From assembly GCF_005887115.1 (NCBI RefSeq), contig NZ_PNCJ01000023.1:108113-172112 (forward strand): a stretch of DNA of 64,000 nt, given 5' to 3'. The stretch is from Pseudoalteromonas rubra. GTDB taxonomy: Bacteria; Pseudomonadota; Gammaproteobacteria; Enterobacterales; Alteromonadaceae. The translations under genes were made by a program, and so were the position numbers. The notes beneath the pieces are model-generated. The model was given only the letters and a program-made list of their open reading frames with translations. It was not told the origin of the DNA and did not search any database. This document shows positions 52,180 through 62,490 of this stretch, in pieces. Each line of letters starts with the position of its first letter. Position 1 is the first letter of the stretch.

Positions 52180-54972
52180 ATGACATTGCTTTGGATACCC
52201 TTGCTATCCTTATTAGGCAGTTTACTCTCATCATTTACAGGTAAACTATCCCGCAATCACTCGACTGCGGTAACTTTGCTTGCGCCCGGATTGGCACTTG
52301 CGCTGGCCTGTTATATGGCTCCGGAGGTGTTTGCCAATGAACAGCTGCGTACCACAATTGAGTGGATCCCGCTGTTGGGTTTAGAACTCTCATTTCGCTT
52401 AGATGGTTTATCATTATTGTTCGTTTTCCTGATTCTGGGAATCGGCATATTGGTGATCTTCTACGCGCGTTACTATCTCAGCAGTAACGATTCCATGCCC
52501 AAGCTCTACGCATACTTAATGCTGTTTATGACGGCTATGCTGGGTATTGTGATGTCGAATAATGTATTGCAACTATGGCTATTCTGGGAATTAACCAGTA
52601 TCAGTTCCTTTTTGCTTATCAGCTATTGGTGGCACAAATCAGAAGCCCGTAAAGGGGCCAAAATGGCATTGGCTATCACCGGTGGCGGTGGCCTGGCTCT
52701 GCTTGCTGGCTTGCTGTTGCTGGGTGATATTGTCGGGAGTTATGACTTAGACATCATTCTTGCCAGCCGTGAACTGATCCAGGCTCATGACTTGTATGAA
52801 CTGGCTCTGATCCTGGTATTACTGGGCGCTTTCACTAAATCTGCGCAGTTTCCATTCCATTTCTGGCTGCCACATGCCATGGCTGCACCAACACCTGTGA
52901 GTGCTTACTTACATTCCGCGACTATGGTTAAAGCAGGTATCTTTTTACTCGCTCGTTTCTATCCGGCACTGGCCGGAACCGAAATTTGGTTTATTCTGGT
53001 TGGGTTAACCGGTCTTGTGACTTTGCTGGTTGGTGCCTATATCGCTTTATTCAAGCATGACCTCAAAGGACTACTCGCATTTTCAACCATTAGTCATTTG
53101 GGACTGATAACCTTGTTGCTGGGCCTGGATACTGAACTGGCAACGGTCGCGGCTATCTTCCACATCATTAACCACGCGACTTTCAAAGCTTCACTATTTA
53201 TGGCTACCGGGATCATAGATCATGAAACTGGCACGCGAGATATGCGCAAGCTAAATGGTATGTGGCGATTTATGCCGTACACAGCAACGCTCGCTATGGT
53301 GGCAGCAGCATCTATGGCGGGTGTCCCTCTGTTGAACGGCTTCTTATCGAAAGAAATGTTCTTTGCTGAAACCTTGCACCAGCAGTTGCTGGGCTCAATG
53401 TCCTGGTTGATCCCGATTCTGGCAACCATTGCCGCTGCCTTTTCTGTGGCATACTCGGCCCGTTTTATCCACGATGTGTTTTTCAACGGAGAGCCGGTGG
53501 GCTTGCCTAAGGAGCCACACGAGGCACCCCGTTACATGCGTGTGCCTATCGAAGTTTTGGTCGCATTGTGTCTAATTGTGGGCATGTTCCCGGGCTTTAT
53601 CGTCAGTGACATTCTTAATGTAGCCTCTGCTGCAGTATTGGGCGGGGAACCACCTGAATTTAAAATTGCCATCTGGCATGGCTTTAATCTACCTCTGCTG
53701 ATGAGCGGTATCGCTGTATGTGGTGGTCTGTTGATCTACACCCAGCGTCGTTATCTGTTTACATTCCAGGCTTCATTGCCTCCTCTTAATGCGAAAAAAG
53801 GGTTCGAGCATGCGATGTATAGGCTGGTCAGCTGGAGTCGTGCGCGCATTGACGCTATCGAAAATGGGTCGCTACAGCGATACCTGATGTTGATGTTAAT
53901 GGTCGTGCTGTTGAGTGCAGGCTGGCCGCTATTCGAAATGAGCCAGCTAGTTGGTGAAAACAAACCAACCCCTATTGATGTACACAATGCGATTGGGGCC
54001 GGTTTGCTGATGATTGGTGCGATAGGTACAGTGATTTGGCATCGAACGCGTATGGTTGCTTTGTTAATGATCTCGGTTGTGGGTCTGATGGTGGCCGTTG
54101 CGTTTACTCGCTTCTCTGCGCCGGACCTGGCACTGACTCAGCTAACTGTTGAAGTTGTCACCATCATACTGTTGATGTTGGCGCTGTTCTTCTTACCGCA
54201 AAGAACACCCAAAGAGAGTAGCTCGGTTCGCGTGTTGCGTGATTTGGGTATTGCTTCTGCCATTGGTGTCATTGTGGGTAGCATTTGTTATGCCTTGATA
54301 ACTCGCCCACTGAGCTCTATTTCGGACTTCTTCCTTGCCAATGCGAAGACTGGGGGAGGGGGCACCAATGTGGTGAACGTTATTTTGGTCGACTTCCGTG
54401 GTTTTGATACTTTGGGTGAAATTACTGTACTGGGTATTGCTGCTCTGGGAATTTATAAGCTTTTGATCAATTTACCGCTATTTATGCCCGGTAGTGATTC
54501 TGAGGGCCGTCCATGGGCCACAGAGCGTTACCCTATTCTGTTAGCGTCTATTTCTCAGAGCTTGTTACCGTTGGCGCTATTGGTATCCGTATACATCTTC
54601 CTGCGGGGTCATAATTTGCCTGGAGGGGGGTTTATTGCGGGTCTGGTTACCGCGATTGCCTTTATTTTGCAGTATATCGCGCACGGTTCGAACTGGATTT
54701 CAGAGCGCTTTACACTCAACTACCGCAAGATTATTGCCTCTGGTATTGCCATAGCCATGATCTCAGGCTTGGGCAGTTGGGCATTCGACCGCCCGTTCCT
54801 GACCAGCTGGTTTGATTACTTTGATTTGCCGGTAATTGGCGAGATTGAACTTGCCAGTGCGCTGGTATTTGACTTGGGTGTGTATATTACGGTTGTTGGT
54901 GCAACTTTGATGATCCTGGCGAGCCTGGGCAAGTTGACAGCCAATGCACCTAAAGAAGAGGTAAATATTTAA
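52180..54972 (+). CDS. mrpA: Na+/H+ antiporter subunit MrpA with fused MrpB domain
   Basis: Largest subunit of the Mrp antiporter, related to NuoL of complex I. The 930 residues are polytopic; the NuoL-like core (about 1-500) includes the LWELTSISSFLLISYWWHKSE and FPFHFWLPHAMAAPTPVSAYLHSATMVKAGIFLLAR segments with the conserved Lys and His residues. The C-terminal region (about 785-930) is the MrpB domain, with YIFLRGHNLPGGGFIAGLV, so no separate mrpB gene is needed. ATG follows AAAAGG. Its stop overlaps the mrpC start as TAATG. Confidence 0.95.
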   Translation: MTLLWIPLLSLLGSLLSSFTGKLSRNHSTAVTLLAPGLALALACYMAPEVFANEQLRTTIEWIPLLGLELSFRLDGLSLLFVFLILGIGILVIFYARYYLSSNDSMPKLYAYLMLFMTAMLGIVMSNNVLQLWLFWELTSISSFLLISYWWHKSEARKGAKMALAITGGGGLALLAGLLLLGDIVGSYDLDIILASRELIQAHDLYELALILVLLGAFTKSAQFPFHFWLPHAMAAPTPVSAYLHSATMVKAGIFLLARFYPALAGTEIWFILVGLTGLVTLLVGAYIALFKHDLKGLLAFSTISHLGLITLLLGLDTELATVAAIFHIINHATFKASLFMATGIIDHETGTRDMRKLNGMWRFMPYTATLAMVAAASMAGVPLLNGFLSKEMFFAETLHQQLLGSMSWLIPILATIAAAFSVAYSARFIHDVFFNGEPVGLPKEPHEAPRYMRVPIEVLVALCLIVGMFPGFIVSDILNVASAAVLGGEPPEFKIAIWHGFNLPLLMSGIAVCGGLLIYTQRRYLFTFQASLPPLNAKKGFEHAMYRLVSWSRARIDAIENGSLQRYLMLMLMVVLLSAGWPLFEMSQLVGENKPTPIDVHNAIGAGLLMIGAIGTVIWHRTRMVALLMISVVGLMVAVAFTRFSAPDLALTQLTVEVVTIILLMLALFFLPQRTPKESSSVRVLRDLGIASAIGVIVGSICYALITRPLSSISDFFLANAKTGGGGTNVVNVILVDFRGFDTLGEITVLGIAALGIYKLLINLPLFMPGSDSEGRPWATERYPILLASISQSLLPLALLVSVYIFLRGHNLPGGGFIAGLVTAIAFILQYIAHGSNWISERFTLNYRKIIASGIAIAMISGLGSWAFDRPFLTSWFDYFDLPVIGEIELASALVFDLGVYITVVGATLMILASLGKLTANAPKEEVNI

Positions 54973-55346
54973 TGGAGCTATTGTACTCATCTTGTGTGGG
55001 CCTGTTAGTGGCCTGCGGGGTATTCCTGATTTTACGAGCCCGTACCTTCCCTGTGGTATTGGGACTCACTATGTTGTCCTATGCAGTTAACTTATTTTTG
55101 TTTGCATCTGGCAGACTGACCATGAATAAAGCGGCGGTTCTGGGGTTTAGCGACGGGTATGCCGATCCCTTACCGCAGGCGCTGGTCTTGACCGCGATTG
55201 TGATAGGCTTTGCAATGACGGCGTTTGTGGTCATTCTGGCTATTCGGGGTCGTGCTGACTTGGGCAACGACCATGTTAATGGCAGTGAAGTGCACACGGC
55301 TTCGCGCAATGTTGGCTCTCAACGCAAGGAGCAAAGTAAAGCATGA
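54972..55346 (+). CDS. mrpC: Na+/H+ antiporter subunit MrpC
   Basis: NuoK-like small membrane subunit, 124 residues with three spans. Typical sequence: LLVACGVFLILRARTFPVVLGLTMLSYAVNLFLF and DPLPQALVLTAIVIGFAMTAF. A polar tail follows. Start overlaps mrpA (TAATG) and the stop overlaps mrpD by four bases (ATGA). Confidence 0.95.
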   Translation: MELLYSSCVGLLVACGVFLILRARTFPVVLGLTMLSYAVNLFLFASGRLTMNKAAVLGFSDGYADPLPQALVLTAIVIGFAMTAFVVILAIRGRADLGNDHVNGSEVHTASRNVGSQRKEQSKA

Positions 55347-56854
55347 CGCAGCACCTAACTTCTTTGCCAGTATTGCTGCCAATGCTGGCCGCTATTTTTA
55401 TGTTGATGCCACCTTGTGGTAAAAATCTCAGAGCCCGTCGCATCGTCTCAGTGGGCATGGGCGTACTCACTACCGTGGCATCGGCAATTTTGCTGCTGAT
55501 GACCCAGGAACATGGCACGTCTGTTTATGCCATTGGTAACTGGTCTGCACCATTTGGTATCGTATTAATAGCAGATCCTTTGTCTGCGCTGCTGGTGACA
55601 CTGACGTCATTTCTGGGGCTAGTGTGTGGTTTATACAGTTGTGCTGGCGACGATGAGCGGGGAAGTTTTTTCCACCCGCTGTTACATTTTTTGGTCCTAG
55701 GCGTCAATGGGGCATTTCTTACTGGTGATGCATTCAATCTGTTCGTATTCTTTGAAGTACTGTTGATTGCCTCATACTCACTACTGATGCACGGTGGTGA
55801 TAAGCGCAATACACGTGCAGCTTTGCAGTATGTGATACTGAATTTAGTTGGCTCGTCGGTATTCCTGATTGCTTTAGGGATCTTGTACGGCACGCTGGGC
55901 ACCTTAAATATGGCGGACATGGCACAAAAAGTGACGTTACTGCAAGGTGACGATGTGTATCTGGCTAAGATAGGTGGCTTGTTACTATTGGTTGTGTTTG
56001 CTCTGAAGGGCGCATTATTACCGCTTCACTTGTGGCTGCCTAACACCTATTCGACGGCGATGCCGGTCGTGGCGGCTTTGTTCGCTATCATGACCAAAGT
56101 GGGGGTCTATTCCATGATGCGTGTATATACCCTGATTTTTGGTGAAGAAGCAGGTGAGTTAAGCCACATGGCACAAAACTGGCTCTGGTGGCTGGCAATC
56201 GCAACCATAGTGATGGGTGCCATCGGGGTATTAGCAAGTCAGGACTTAAGAAAAATGGTAGCGAACCTAGTCGTTGTATCAGTCGGCACTTTGGTTGCCC
56301 TGGTTGCTGTACAAACGATACAAAGTAGCGCGGCGGCCATCTACTATCTAGTTCATTCGACGTTGGTGAGTGCGGCGTTGTTTCTGCTAGCAGATCTTAT
56401 TGCAAGGCAAAGAGGCAAAGTCGCAGATAGGATCACCGCTGGCCGACCCGTAGCGCAACCTTTGCTAATCGGCGGTGCATTTTTGGTTGCCGCGGTGGCA
56501 GTCATAGGCATGCCACCCTTGTCCGGGTTCGTTGGTAAAGTGTGGATTTTGAGATCTACGCTGGATACGCCGTATGGTAACTGGTTCTGGCTGGTGTATC
56601 TGGTTGCGAGCCTGGCAGTTCTTATCTCCGTCTCAAAAGCGGGTAGTACTGTGTTTTGGCATCATACTGGTAAAAGTGAGAGTGAACAGGAACGGGCTCA
56701 CCCAGCTCAGATCAGTGCCGTGCTTTTACTGGTATTGTGCACGCCATTGATGGTGATTTTTGCAGGTCCTCTGAGTGAATATGCATTGCTTGCCGCTCAG
56801 GAGCTGCACGATTTCACAGGGCTACTGCAGGACGTGTTAGGAGGAGTAAACTAG
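55343..56854 (+). CDS. mrpD: Na+/H+ antiporter subunit MrpD
   Basis: NuoN/NuoM-like proton-channel subunit, 503 residues with about 14 spans. The key segments are FNLFVFFEVLLIASYSLLMHGG (conserved Glu) and FALKGALLPLHLWLPNTYSTAMPVVAALFAIMTKVGVYSMMR (conserved Lys residues). Start lies within the mrpC stop (ATGA) and mrpE follows directly (TAGATG). Confidence 0.95.
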   Translation: MTQHLTSLPVLLPMLAAIFMLMPPCGKNLRARRIVSVGMGVLTTVASAILLLMTQEHGTSVYAIGNWSAPFGIVLIADPLSALLVTLTSFLGLVCGLYSCAGDDERGSFFHPLLHFLVLGVNGAFLTGDAFNLFVFFEVLLIASYSLLMHGGDKRNTRAALQYVILNLVGSSVFLIALGILYGTLGTLNMADMAQKVTLLQGDDVYLAKIGGLLLLVVFALKGALLPLHLWLPNTYSTAMPVVAALFAIMTKVGVYSMMRVYTLIFGEEAGELSHMAQNWLWWLAIATIVMGAIGVLASQDLRKMVANLVVVSVGTLVALVAVQTIQSSAAAIYYLVHSTLVSAALFLLADLIARQRGKVADRITAGRPVAQPLLIGGAFLVAAVAVIGMPPLSGFVGKVWILRSTLDTPYGNWFWLVYLVASLAVLISVSKAGSTVFWHHTGKSESEQERAHPAQISAVLLLVLCTPLMVIFAGPLSEYALLAAQELHDFTGLLQDVLGGVN

Positions 56855-57391
56855 ATGCGTTTGGAAGCAAAATATAAATGGTTACCGACACCGTTTCGCA
56901 GCCTAATGCTGTTCATCGTTTGGTTGTTGTTAAATAACAGCGTGGCACCAGGTCATTTGATCCTGGCTGCGATTTTGGCCGTTGCTATTCCCCTGGCGAC
57001 TTTCCCATTCCGTACCAAACAACCTTTGGTATTGAAACCTGGTAAGGCATTACAATACTTGTTACTGGTTTTGTACGATATCTTGATGGCTAACATTGAG
57101 GTAGCAATCAAGATTCTGGGGCCGACACGAAAATTGAAGCCCGCATTTGTAAAAGTGCCCATTGATTTGGTTCAGTCTATGCCCATTACTATTCTGGCGA
57201 GCACCGTGTCGCTAACACCGGGCACCGTGAGTGCAGAAGTCTATCCATGGCCTGAAGACATGGCTGATGGCGCAGAGCCACAACAGCGTTACCTGCTGAT
57301 CCACGTTCTGGATCTGGACGATGAGGCGACGCTGATCGACACGATTAAAACGCGTTATGAAAAACCTATTAAGGAGATCTTTGCATGCTAG
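56855..57391 (+). CDS. mrpE: Na+/H+ antiporter subunit MrpE
   Basis: 178 residues. N-terminal membrane segments are followed by a cytoplasmic domain with PITILASTVSLTPGTVSAEV, the signature of MrpE. It starts the base after the mrpD stop and overlaps mrpF by seven bases. Confidence 0.94.
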   Translation: MRLEAKYKWLPTPFRSLMLFIVWLLLNNSVAPGHLILAAILAVAIPLATFPFRTKQPLVLKPGKALQYLLLVLYDILMANIEVAIKILGPTRKLKPAFVKVPIDLVQSMPITILASTVSLTPGTVSAEVYPWPEDMADGAEPQQRYLLIHVLDLDDEATLIDTIKTRYEKPIKEIFAC

Positions 57392-57654
57392 AGACGGTGA
57401 TTCTGATTGTCTTTGCGATGATCGGTGTATCTTTGCTACTTAATCTGTGGCGGCTTGTGGTTGGTCCATCTATCCCAGATCGGATTCTGGCATTAGATAC
57501 CATGTACATTAATACCATTGCCCTGATAGTGCTATATGGCATGAACATGGGCACCTCGCTATATTTCGAGGCTGCACTATTAATTGCCTTACTTGGCTTT
57601 GTCAGCACAGTGGCGGTATGTAAATACCTGCTGCGTGGCGATATCATTGAATAG
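57385..57654 (+). CDS. mrpF: Na+/H+ antiporter subunit MrpF
   Basis: 89 residues with three spans. The conserved GPSIPDRILALDTMYIN motif with its Asp and Arg is intact. It overlaps mrpE by seven bases and is 12 bp before mrpG, which has its own GGGGAG ribosome site. Confidence 0.94.
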   Translation: MLETVILIVFAMIGVSLLLNLWRLVVGPSIPDRILALDTMYINTIALIVLYGMNMGTSLYFEAALLIALLGFVSTVAVCKYLLRGDIIE

Positions 57655-57666
57655 GGGGAGCGAATA

Positions 57667-57993
57667 ATGGAATGGGTTATTTCATTTTTGTTATTGTTAG
57701 GCGGTAGTTTAGTTTTGGTCGGCTCTGTTGGCCTTGTCAAAATGCCGGATTTCTTCATGCGATTACACGGACCAACCAAAGCAACGACCTTGGGTATGGC
57801 TTGCTTGCTATTTGCAGCAATGGCTTATTATGGTTTTTACGGTGAAGGTGTGAGCGTCAAAGAAATTCTTATTTCTATGTTTTTGCTCATTACCGCGCCT
57901 ATCAGTGGTTATATGTTGATTAAATCAGCAATTCACCACAGGTTAGACAGTATCGAGCCCACCCGTGGTAAAGATAAGATTGAGGAAGACTGA
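57667..57993 (+). CDS. mrpG: Na+/H+ antiporter subunit MrpG
   Basis: 108 residues with three spans and the family motif VGLVKMPDFFMRLHGPTKATTLG. A cytoplasmic tail rich in Lys and Glu ends the protein. It is the last gene of the operon, so subunits A(B), C, D, E, F and G are all present. Confidence 0.94.
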   Translation: MEWVISFLLLLGGSLVLVGSVGLVKMPDFFMRLHGPTKATTLGMACLLFAAMAYYGFYGEGVSVKEILISMFLLITAPISGYMLIKSAIHHRLDSIEPTRGKDKIEED

Positions 57994-58009
57994 ATTTCGT
58001 TTTAATCGT

Positions 58010-58038
58010 GAGTCGCTGTAGTGTTACAACAGCGACTC
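58010..58038 (+). terminator. Hairpin after mrpG
   Basis: Perfect 10-bp arms GAGTCGCTGT (58010-58019) and ACAGCGACTC (58029-58038), 9-nt loop, 16 bp after the stop. Weak T tail. Confidence 0.6.
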
Positions 58039-58263
58039 CAGTTGGTATTTATTCCTAACTTCACACCCTGCGCAGCTGGCTAATCTGTTTTCCCTCCACA
58101 ACTGCTCACAATCAGTACAAATAGTGTACTATCCTTATTTGGTGTAAAAAAAATCGCCCAATAGTGTAGTCATAATTACTTAAAGCTGTCATTTTAGAAT
58201 ACGCAAGATAGCGAAACTTTTGCTAAAGTTATCCCAATAAACAACCATTTGTGAGTGTTTTAT

Positions 58264-60378
58264 ATGCAGCATATGTCCATCAAGAAGAAGCTTATCCTGT
58301 TTGTGGTCACGCTGGTGACTGCCCTTGTTGCCTTGCTAGTAACAACGATGTGGATGAATCTGCAAAAAGAAAACAAAGTGCAGAGTACACAGCTCAGAGA
58401 GCTGGCTTATCAGGAGATCAGAACAGGGTTAACGGCGCAGGGACAATACTATGCACGTCAGGTTGCAGAGTTTATTAACTCTGCTTATCGGGTGCCCTAT
58501 ACATTGGCTGGCGCTCTGAAAGAAACTTCTGTCAGTACGCCATTGGCGCGTACTCAGGTGCAAGACCTTGTTGCCGGCGCATTGAAACAAAATCGTTTTG
58601 TATCCTCAATGTATGCTCAGTTTGAACCAAATGGATACGACCGACAAGATCAAGCCTACACCTCTGGGGCCAGTCATTCTGCACCAGGTGATGGTACTCT
58701 GGAGCTATATTTCACTCGAGATGCGAGTGGGATCACGCAACATCAAATTGAATCAGCGGCTGATAAATATTTAGATAAACGTAACGAGTTTGGGCTTCGC
58801 GAAGCTGAGTGGTATCTCTGTGCGCGCGACAGTGTGGCGCCTTGTATTATGGAGCCTTATCTGTACGAGATTTCTCCTGGCAATAAGATGTTGATGACAT
58901 CATTAACAGTGCCTGTTGATGTTAACGGGCGTTTTCAGGGTCTGGTAGGGGTTGATGTGAACTTGCCGGTATTCCAGAAGCTGGTTGATGAATTATCAGA
59001 ATCACTGTATCAGGGGCAGGCGAAAGTCTCTTTGCTCAGCAAGTTGGGATTGGTTGTCGGTGCCAGCCATTACGATAAGCTTGCCAGACCTTTGAAAGAG
59101 TCTGTCAATCCGGACGTCGCAGAGAAGCTGTTGAACTTGCATCAAAAAGGTGGATTTAGTGAGATAGGGGATATGCTGGCTATTGCTGTGCCTATTGAGA
59201 TCAAACTTGCCAACACGACCTGGTCTTTGGTTATTGAATTACCGAAAGAGGTTGCACTGGCATCTGTTACTCAGATAGAGCAGCAAATAGAAGAATCAAC
59301 CAACTCACTTGGACGTTGGATGTTGTTTTTGGGCACAGTCGTTGCAGCTGTAGCATTGGGTCTTGCGCTGGTGCTTATTAACACCATCATTGGCCCGTTG
59401 ACGTATATTGAGGAGCGTGTCGATAGTCTTGCTTCTAGCGAAGGTGACCTGACTCATAAGCTGGAGGTAAGTCACCATGCTGAGCTGATATCTTTGGCCA
59501 ATGGCTTTAACCGCTTTACAGATAAACTCAGAAGCATGATCATTGATCTCAAAGAGTTGGCTGAGGAGTCATATGCCCAATCTCACAAGACAACAGAAGC
59601 TGCCATCAATATCAAAAACAAGGTATCGAATCAGCATCTTGAAATAGACAGTGTTGTGACCGCAATTAACGAGTTGAGTGCAACGGCAACAGAAGTTGCC
59701 AGAGCCTCGGAAAAAGCAGCTTCAAGTACAAATCATGCTGTTGAGACGGTGCAAAGTAGTGAACGAAGTATAGTCAGAACAACAGAGACAGTTCAGGAAA
59801 TCGCCGAACAGGTATTAGACGCGAAAAATGCATTCGGCAAAGTCTCTGAGCGAAGTGGTGATATTTCCAAAATCCTGGATGTTATTCGCGCCATTGCTGA
59901 GCAAACTAATTTACTTGCGCTAAACGCGGCGATAGAAGCGGCCAGGGCTGGTGAACAAGGTCGAGGGTTTGCTGTGGTCGCTGATGAAGTACGTGCACTG
60001 GCTTCAAAAACGCAGGCCTCAACCGATGACATTAGCAAGCTCATTGATAATTTGCAAAGCGAAGTGACAGGCTCTGAGCAGATCATTGAAAGGACCGTCA
60101 GTCAGGGTGAGCAAGCGGTTTCATATTGCCGAGAGTCTGCAGAGTTAATGAGTAGCTTAGTGGGCGAACTAAGCAGTATCTCAAATGAGGTAACACAAAT
60201 CGCGACTGCAGCAGAAGAGCAAAGCATGGTAACTGAGGAGATAAGCACCAATACAACAGGTATATCAGATGCGGCAGCTGAGTTGTCTGGTTTTGCCGAT
60301 GAGGTGGAGCAGGCGGCCAGTGCAATGACGTATATAGTGGAGCAAAAGCATAAGCAGTTAAATCTACTCAAGACCTAA
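58264..60378 (+). CDS. Methyl-accepting chemotaxis protein with periplasmic Cache-type sensor
   Basis: A 704-residue chemoreceptor. N-terminal span (about 8-30), a periplasmic domain of about 310 residues with dCache-like segments (AREAEWYLCARDS-type region, LMTSLTVPVDVNGRFQGLVGVDV), a second span (about 355-380), HAMP, and a long cytoplasmic signalling domain. The highly conserved hairpin tip reads AIAEQTNLLALNAAIEAARA. No C-terminal CheR/CheB-binding pentapeptide is seen. Two in-frame ATGs (58264, 58273) are close; the first is used. Cys in WYLCARDSVAPC could form a disulfide. The ligand is unknown; Cache domains often bind amino acids or organic acids. Confidence 0.92.
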   Translation: MQHMSIKKKLILFVVTLVTALVALLVTTMWMNLQKENKVQSTQLRELAYQEIRTGLTAQGQYYARQVAEFINSAYRVPYTLAGALKETSVSTPLARTQVQDLVAGALKQNRFVSSMYAQFEPNGYDRQDQAYTSGASHSAPGDGTLELYFTRDASGITQHQIESAADKYLDKRNEFGLREAEWYLCARDSVAPCIMEPYLYEISPGNKMLMTSLTVPVDVNGRFQGLVGVDVNLPVFQKLVDELSESLYQGQAKVSLLSKLGLVVGASHYDKLARPLKESVNPDVAEKLLNLHQKGGFSEIGDMLAIAVPIEIKLANTTWSLVIELPKEVALASVTQIEQQIEESTNSLGRWMLFLGTVVAAVALGLALVLINTIIGPLTYIEERVDSLASSEGDLTHKLEVSHHAELISLANGFNRFTDKLRSMIIDLKELAEESYAQSHKTTEAAINIKNKVSNQHLEIDSVVTAINELSATATEVARASEKAASSTNHAVETVQSSERSIVRTTETVQEIAEQVLDAKNAFGKVSERSGDISKILDVIRAIAEQTNLLALNAAIEAARAGEQGRGFAVVADEVRALASKTQASTDDISKLIDNLQSEVTGSEQIIERTVSQGEQAVSYCRESAELMSSLVGELSSISNEVTQIATAAEEQSMVTEEISTNTTGISDAAAELSGFADEVEQAASAMTYIVEQKHKQLNLLKT

Positions 60379-60474
60379 GTTCCACCGCTATCTGAATGTC
60401 CTGCAGGGTCAGCTCTGGTAATTACTGCCAGAGTTGACTATCATAACTGTAAATACATACAGTTGTTCTGAAGA

Positions 60475-62415
60475 ATGAAACTTTATATTGCCGAAAAGCC
60501 TTCTCTGGGTAGAGCCATTGCAGACGTATTGCCTAAGCCACATAAAAAGCATGATGGTTATATCGAGGTAGCCAATGGAGATTGTGTTACCTGGTGTATT
60601 GGCCATTTGCTGGAGCAGGCCGCTCCCGAGGACTACGACCCTAAATACAAAAAATGGCAAATGGTGCATTTACCCATTATCCCAGAGCATTGGCAGTTCA
60701 AAGCAAAGCCTAAAACCAAAAAGCAACTCAGCGTCGTAAAAAAGCTGATCAAGCAAGCTGACTGTCTTGTGCATGCGGGTGATCCTGATAGGGAAGGTCA
60801 GTTACTGGTTGATGAGGTATTGCAAGAAGCAAAGCCGTCGGCATCTAAAAAGCAAGCCACTGAGCGACTGCTGATCAGCGATCTAAACCCTGCGGCAGTC
60901 AAAAAAGCACTAAACCAAATGCGTACGAATCAGGAGTTTGTACCTTTAAGTGTGTCGGCTTTGGCCAGAGCAAGGGCTGACTGGCTGTATGGTATGAACC
61001 TGACCAGGGCGTATACCTTGGTCGGACAAAAAGCAGGATTTCAGGGGGTGCTGTCAGTTGGCAGAGTACAAACGCCAGTCCTTGGTTTGGTTGTCAGGCG
61101 GGATATGGAAATAGCCAACTTTGTTTCTAAACCGTTTTTTGAGGTGCAAGCGCTGGTAAGGAAAAGCGACGGGGCAGAGTTTAGTGCCAAGTGGCAACCC
61201 AGTGAGGCATGCCAGCCCTATATGGATGAGGAAGGCAGAGTGCTGGTTAAAGGGTTGGCCGAAAATGTCGCGTCAAGGATCCAGGGGCAGGACGCTCAGG
61301 TCAAAAAAATTGATGCTAAGCCCAAGAAGCACAACCCACCTTTACCTTATAACTTATCGGCACTACAAATTGATGCCAACAAACGCTTTGGTATGTCGGC
61401 TAAACAAGTGTTGGATATTTGTCAGGCGCTTTATGAAAGACATAAACTGATCACTTATCCCCGCTCGGATAATCGCTACCTACCGAAGGGGCACTTTGGC
61501 GAGTCTAAGCAGGTATTGGATGCGGCACTAAATAATCAGGGGTTGGAAGAAGATAAAGTTGCGGGCGCAGATCTGAGCCTGAAAAGCAAATGCTGGAATG
61601 ATGCAAAAGTAGAGGCACACCATGCGATTATTCCGACAGCAAAGAAGCTAAAAACGGCCCAGTTAGGCCAGTACGAGCAGCACGTTTACCAGCTCATTTG
61701 TACTCAGTATCTGGCGCAGTTTTACCCAGCTTATCGATATACAGAAACCAAGGTGGAATTAGAAATTGCAGGCGGAGTGTTTGTTGCTAAGGCCGAGCAG
61801 ATCATCGACCTAGGTTTTAAACGCTTATTTAAACCAGAAGAAAAGAAACAAGTTATTTTGCCCCAGCTGGAAGTGGGCGAGGTACTTCATTGCTTTAAAG
61901 GGGAAGTCATCGAGAAACATACTCAACCTCCCAATCACTTTACAGAAGCAACCTTACTAAGTGCTATGACTGGCATAGCTCGATTTGTGTCGAACGCTGA
62001 CATCAAAAAAGTGTTGAAAGAGACTGATGGGCTCGGTACAGAGGCAACCAGAGCCGGAATTATCGATTTATTATTTAAAAGAGGCTTTTTGCAACGTAAT
62101 GGTAAAAGCATTAAATCAACAGAACTAGGCGCTGCGCTAGTCAAGACGCTTCCCGAGGATCTGTCTTTGCCAGACCGAACGGCATTGTGGGAGTCACAAC
62201 TTGCAAAAATCGCGATGAAAGAGCAAACCTATCAGACATTTATGTATCCTCTCGAGAATGAAATAACAGGCATTATTGAACGTGCGAATACGAGTGACAG
62301 CTCCATATTTAGTGGGCTGACAAGTGGTAAATCAGGTTCGAGGGTTTCATTTTCTAAAAAAAGAACCAAAAAACGCGCAAGCAATCGAAGTGGTCGTCGA
62401 AAGTCAGCAGCTTAA
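60475..62415 (+). CDS. topB: DNA topoisomerase III
   Basis: Type IA topoisomerase that decatenates replication intermediates. The 646 residues are near the 653 of E. coli TopB. The TOPRIM motif is DPDREGQLLVDE, with the N-terminal AEKPSLGRAIADVL. The active-site Tyr is in LITYPRSDNRYLP, and GLGTEATRAGIIDLLFKRGF is the usual type IA motif. There are no C-terminal zinc fingers; the protein ends with a very basic tail (KKRTKKRASNRSGRRKS) that probably binds DNA. Confidence 0.96.
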   Translation: MKLYIAEKPSLGRAIADVLPKPHKKHDGYIEVANGDCVTWCIGHLLEQAAPEDYDPKYKKWQMVHLPIIPEHWQFKAKPKTKKQLSVVKKLIKQADCLVHAGDPDREGQLLVDEVLQEAKPSASKKQATERLLISDLNPAAVKKALNQMRTNQEFVPLSVSALARARADWLYGMNLTRAYTLVGQKAGFQGVLSVGRVQTPVLGLVVRRDMEIANFVSKPFFEVQALVRKSDGAEFSAKWQPSEACQPYMDEEGRVLVKGLAENVASRIQGQDAQVKKIDAKPKKHNPPLPYNLSALQIDANKRFGMSAKQVLDICQALYERHKLITYPRSDNRYLPKGHFGESKQVLDAALNNQGLEEDKVAGADLSLKSKCWNDAKVEAHHAIIPTAKKLKTAQLGQYEQHVYQLICTQYLAQFYPAYRYTETKVELEIAGGVFVAKAEQIIDLGFKRLFKPEEKKQVILPQLEVGEVLHCFKGEVIEKHTQPPNHFTEATLLSAMTGIARFVSNADIKKVLKETDGLGTEATRAGIIDLLFKRGFLQRNGKSIKSTELGAALVKTLPEDLSLPDRTALWESQLAKIAMKEQTYQTFMYPLENEITGIIERANTSDSSIFSGLTSGKSGSRVSFSKKRTKKRASNRSGRRKSAA

Positions 62416-62490
62416 TCGGATTTTATATTTGCCTTGCAATTGGTATGGATGTCACCATATAGATAGTCAAATATCATAGCTGGTTTGAAC

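Noticed and set aside
58178..58210. Possible sigma-28 flagellar promoter before the chemoreceptor gene
   Set aside because: TAAA is present but the GCCGATAA box is absent at the right spacing; the best match has too many changes.
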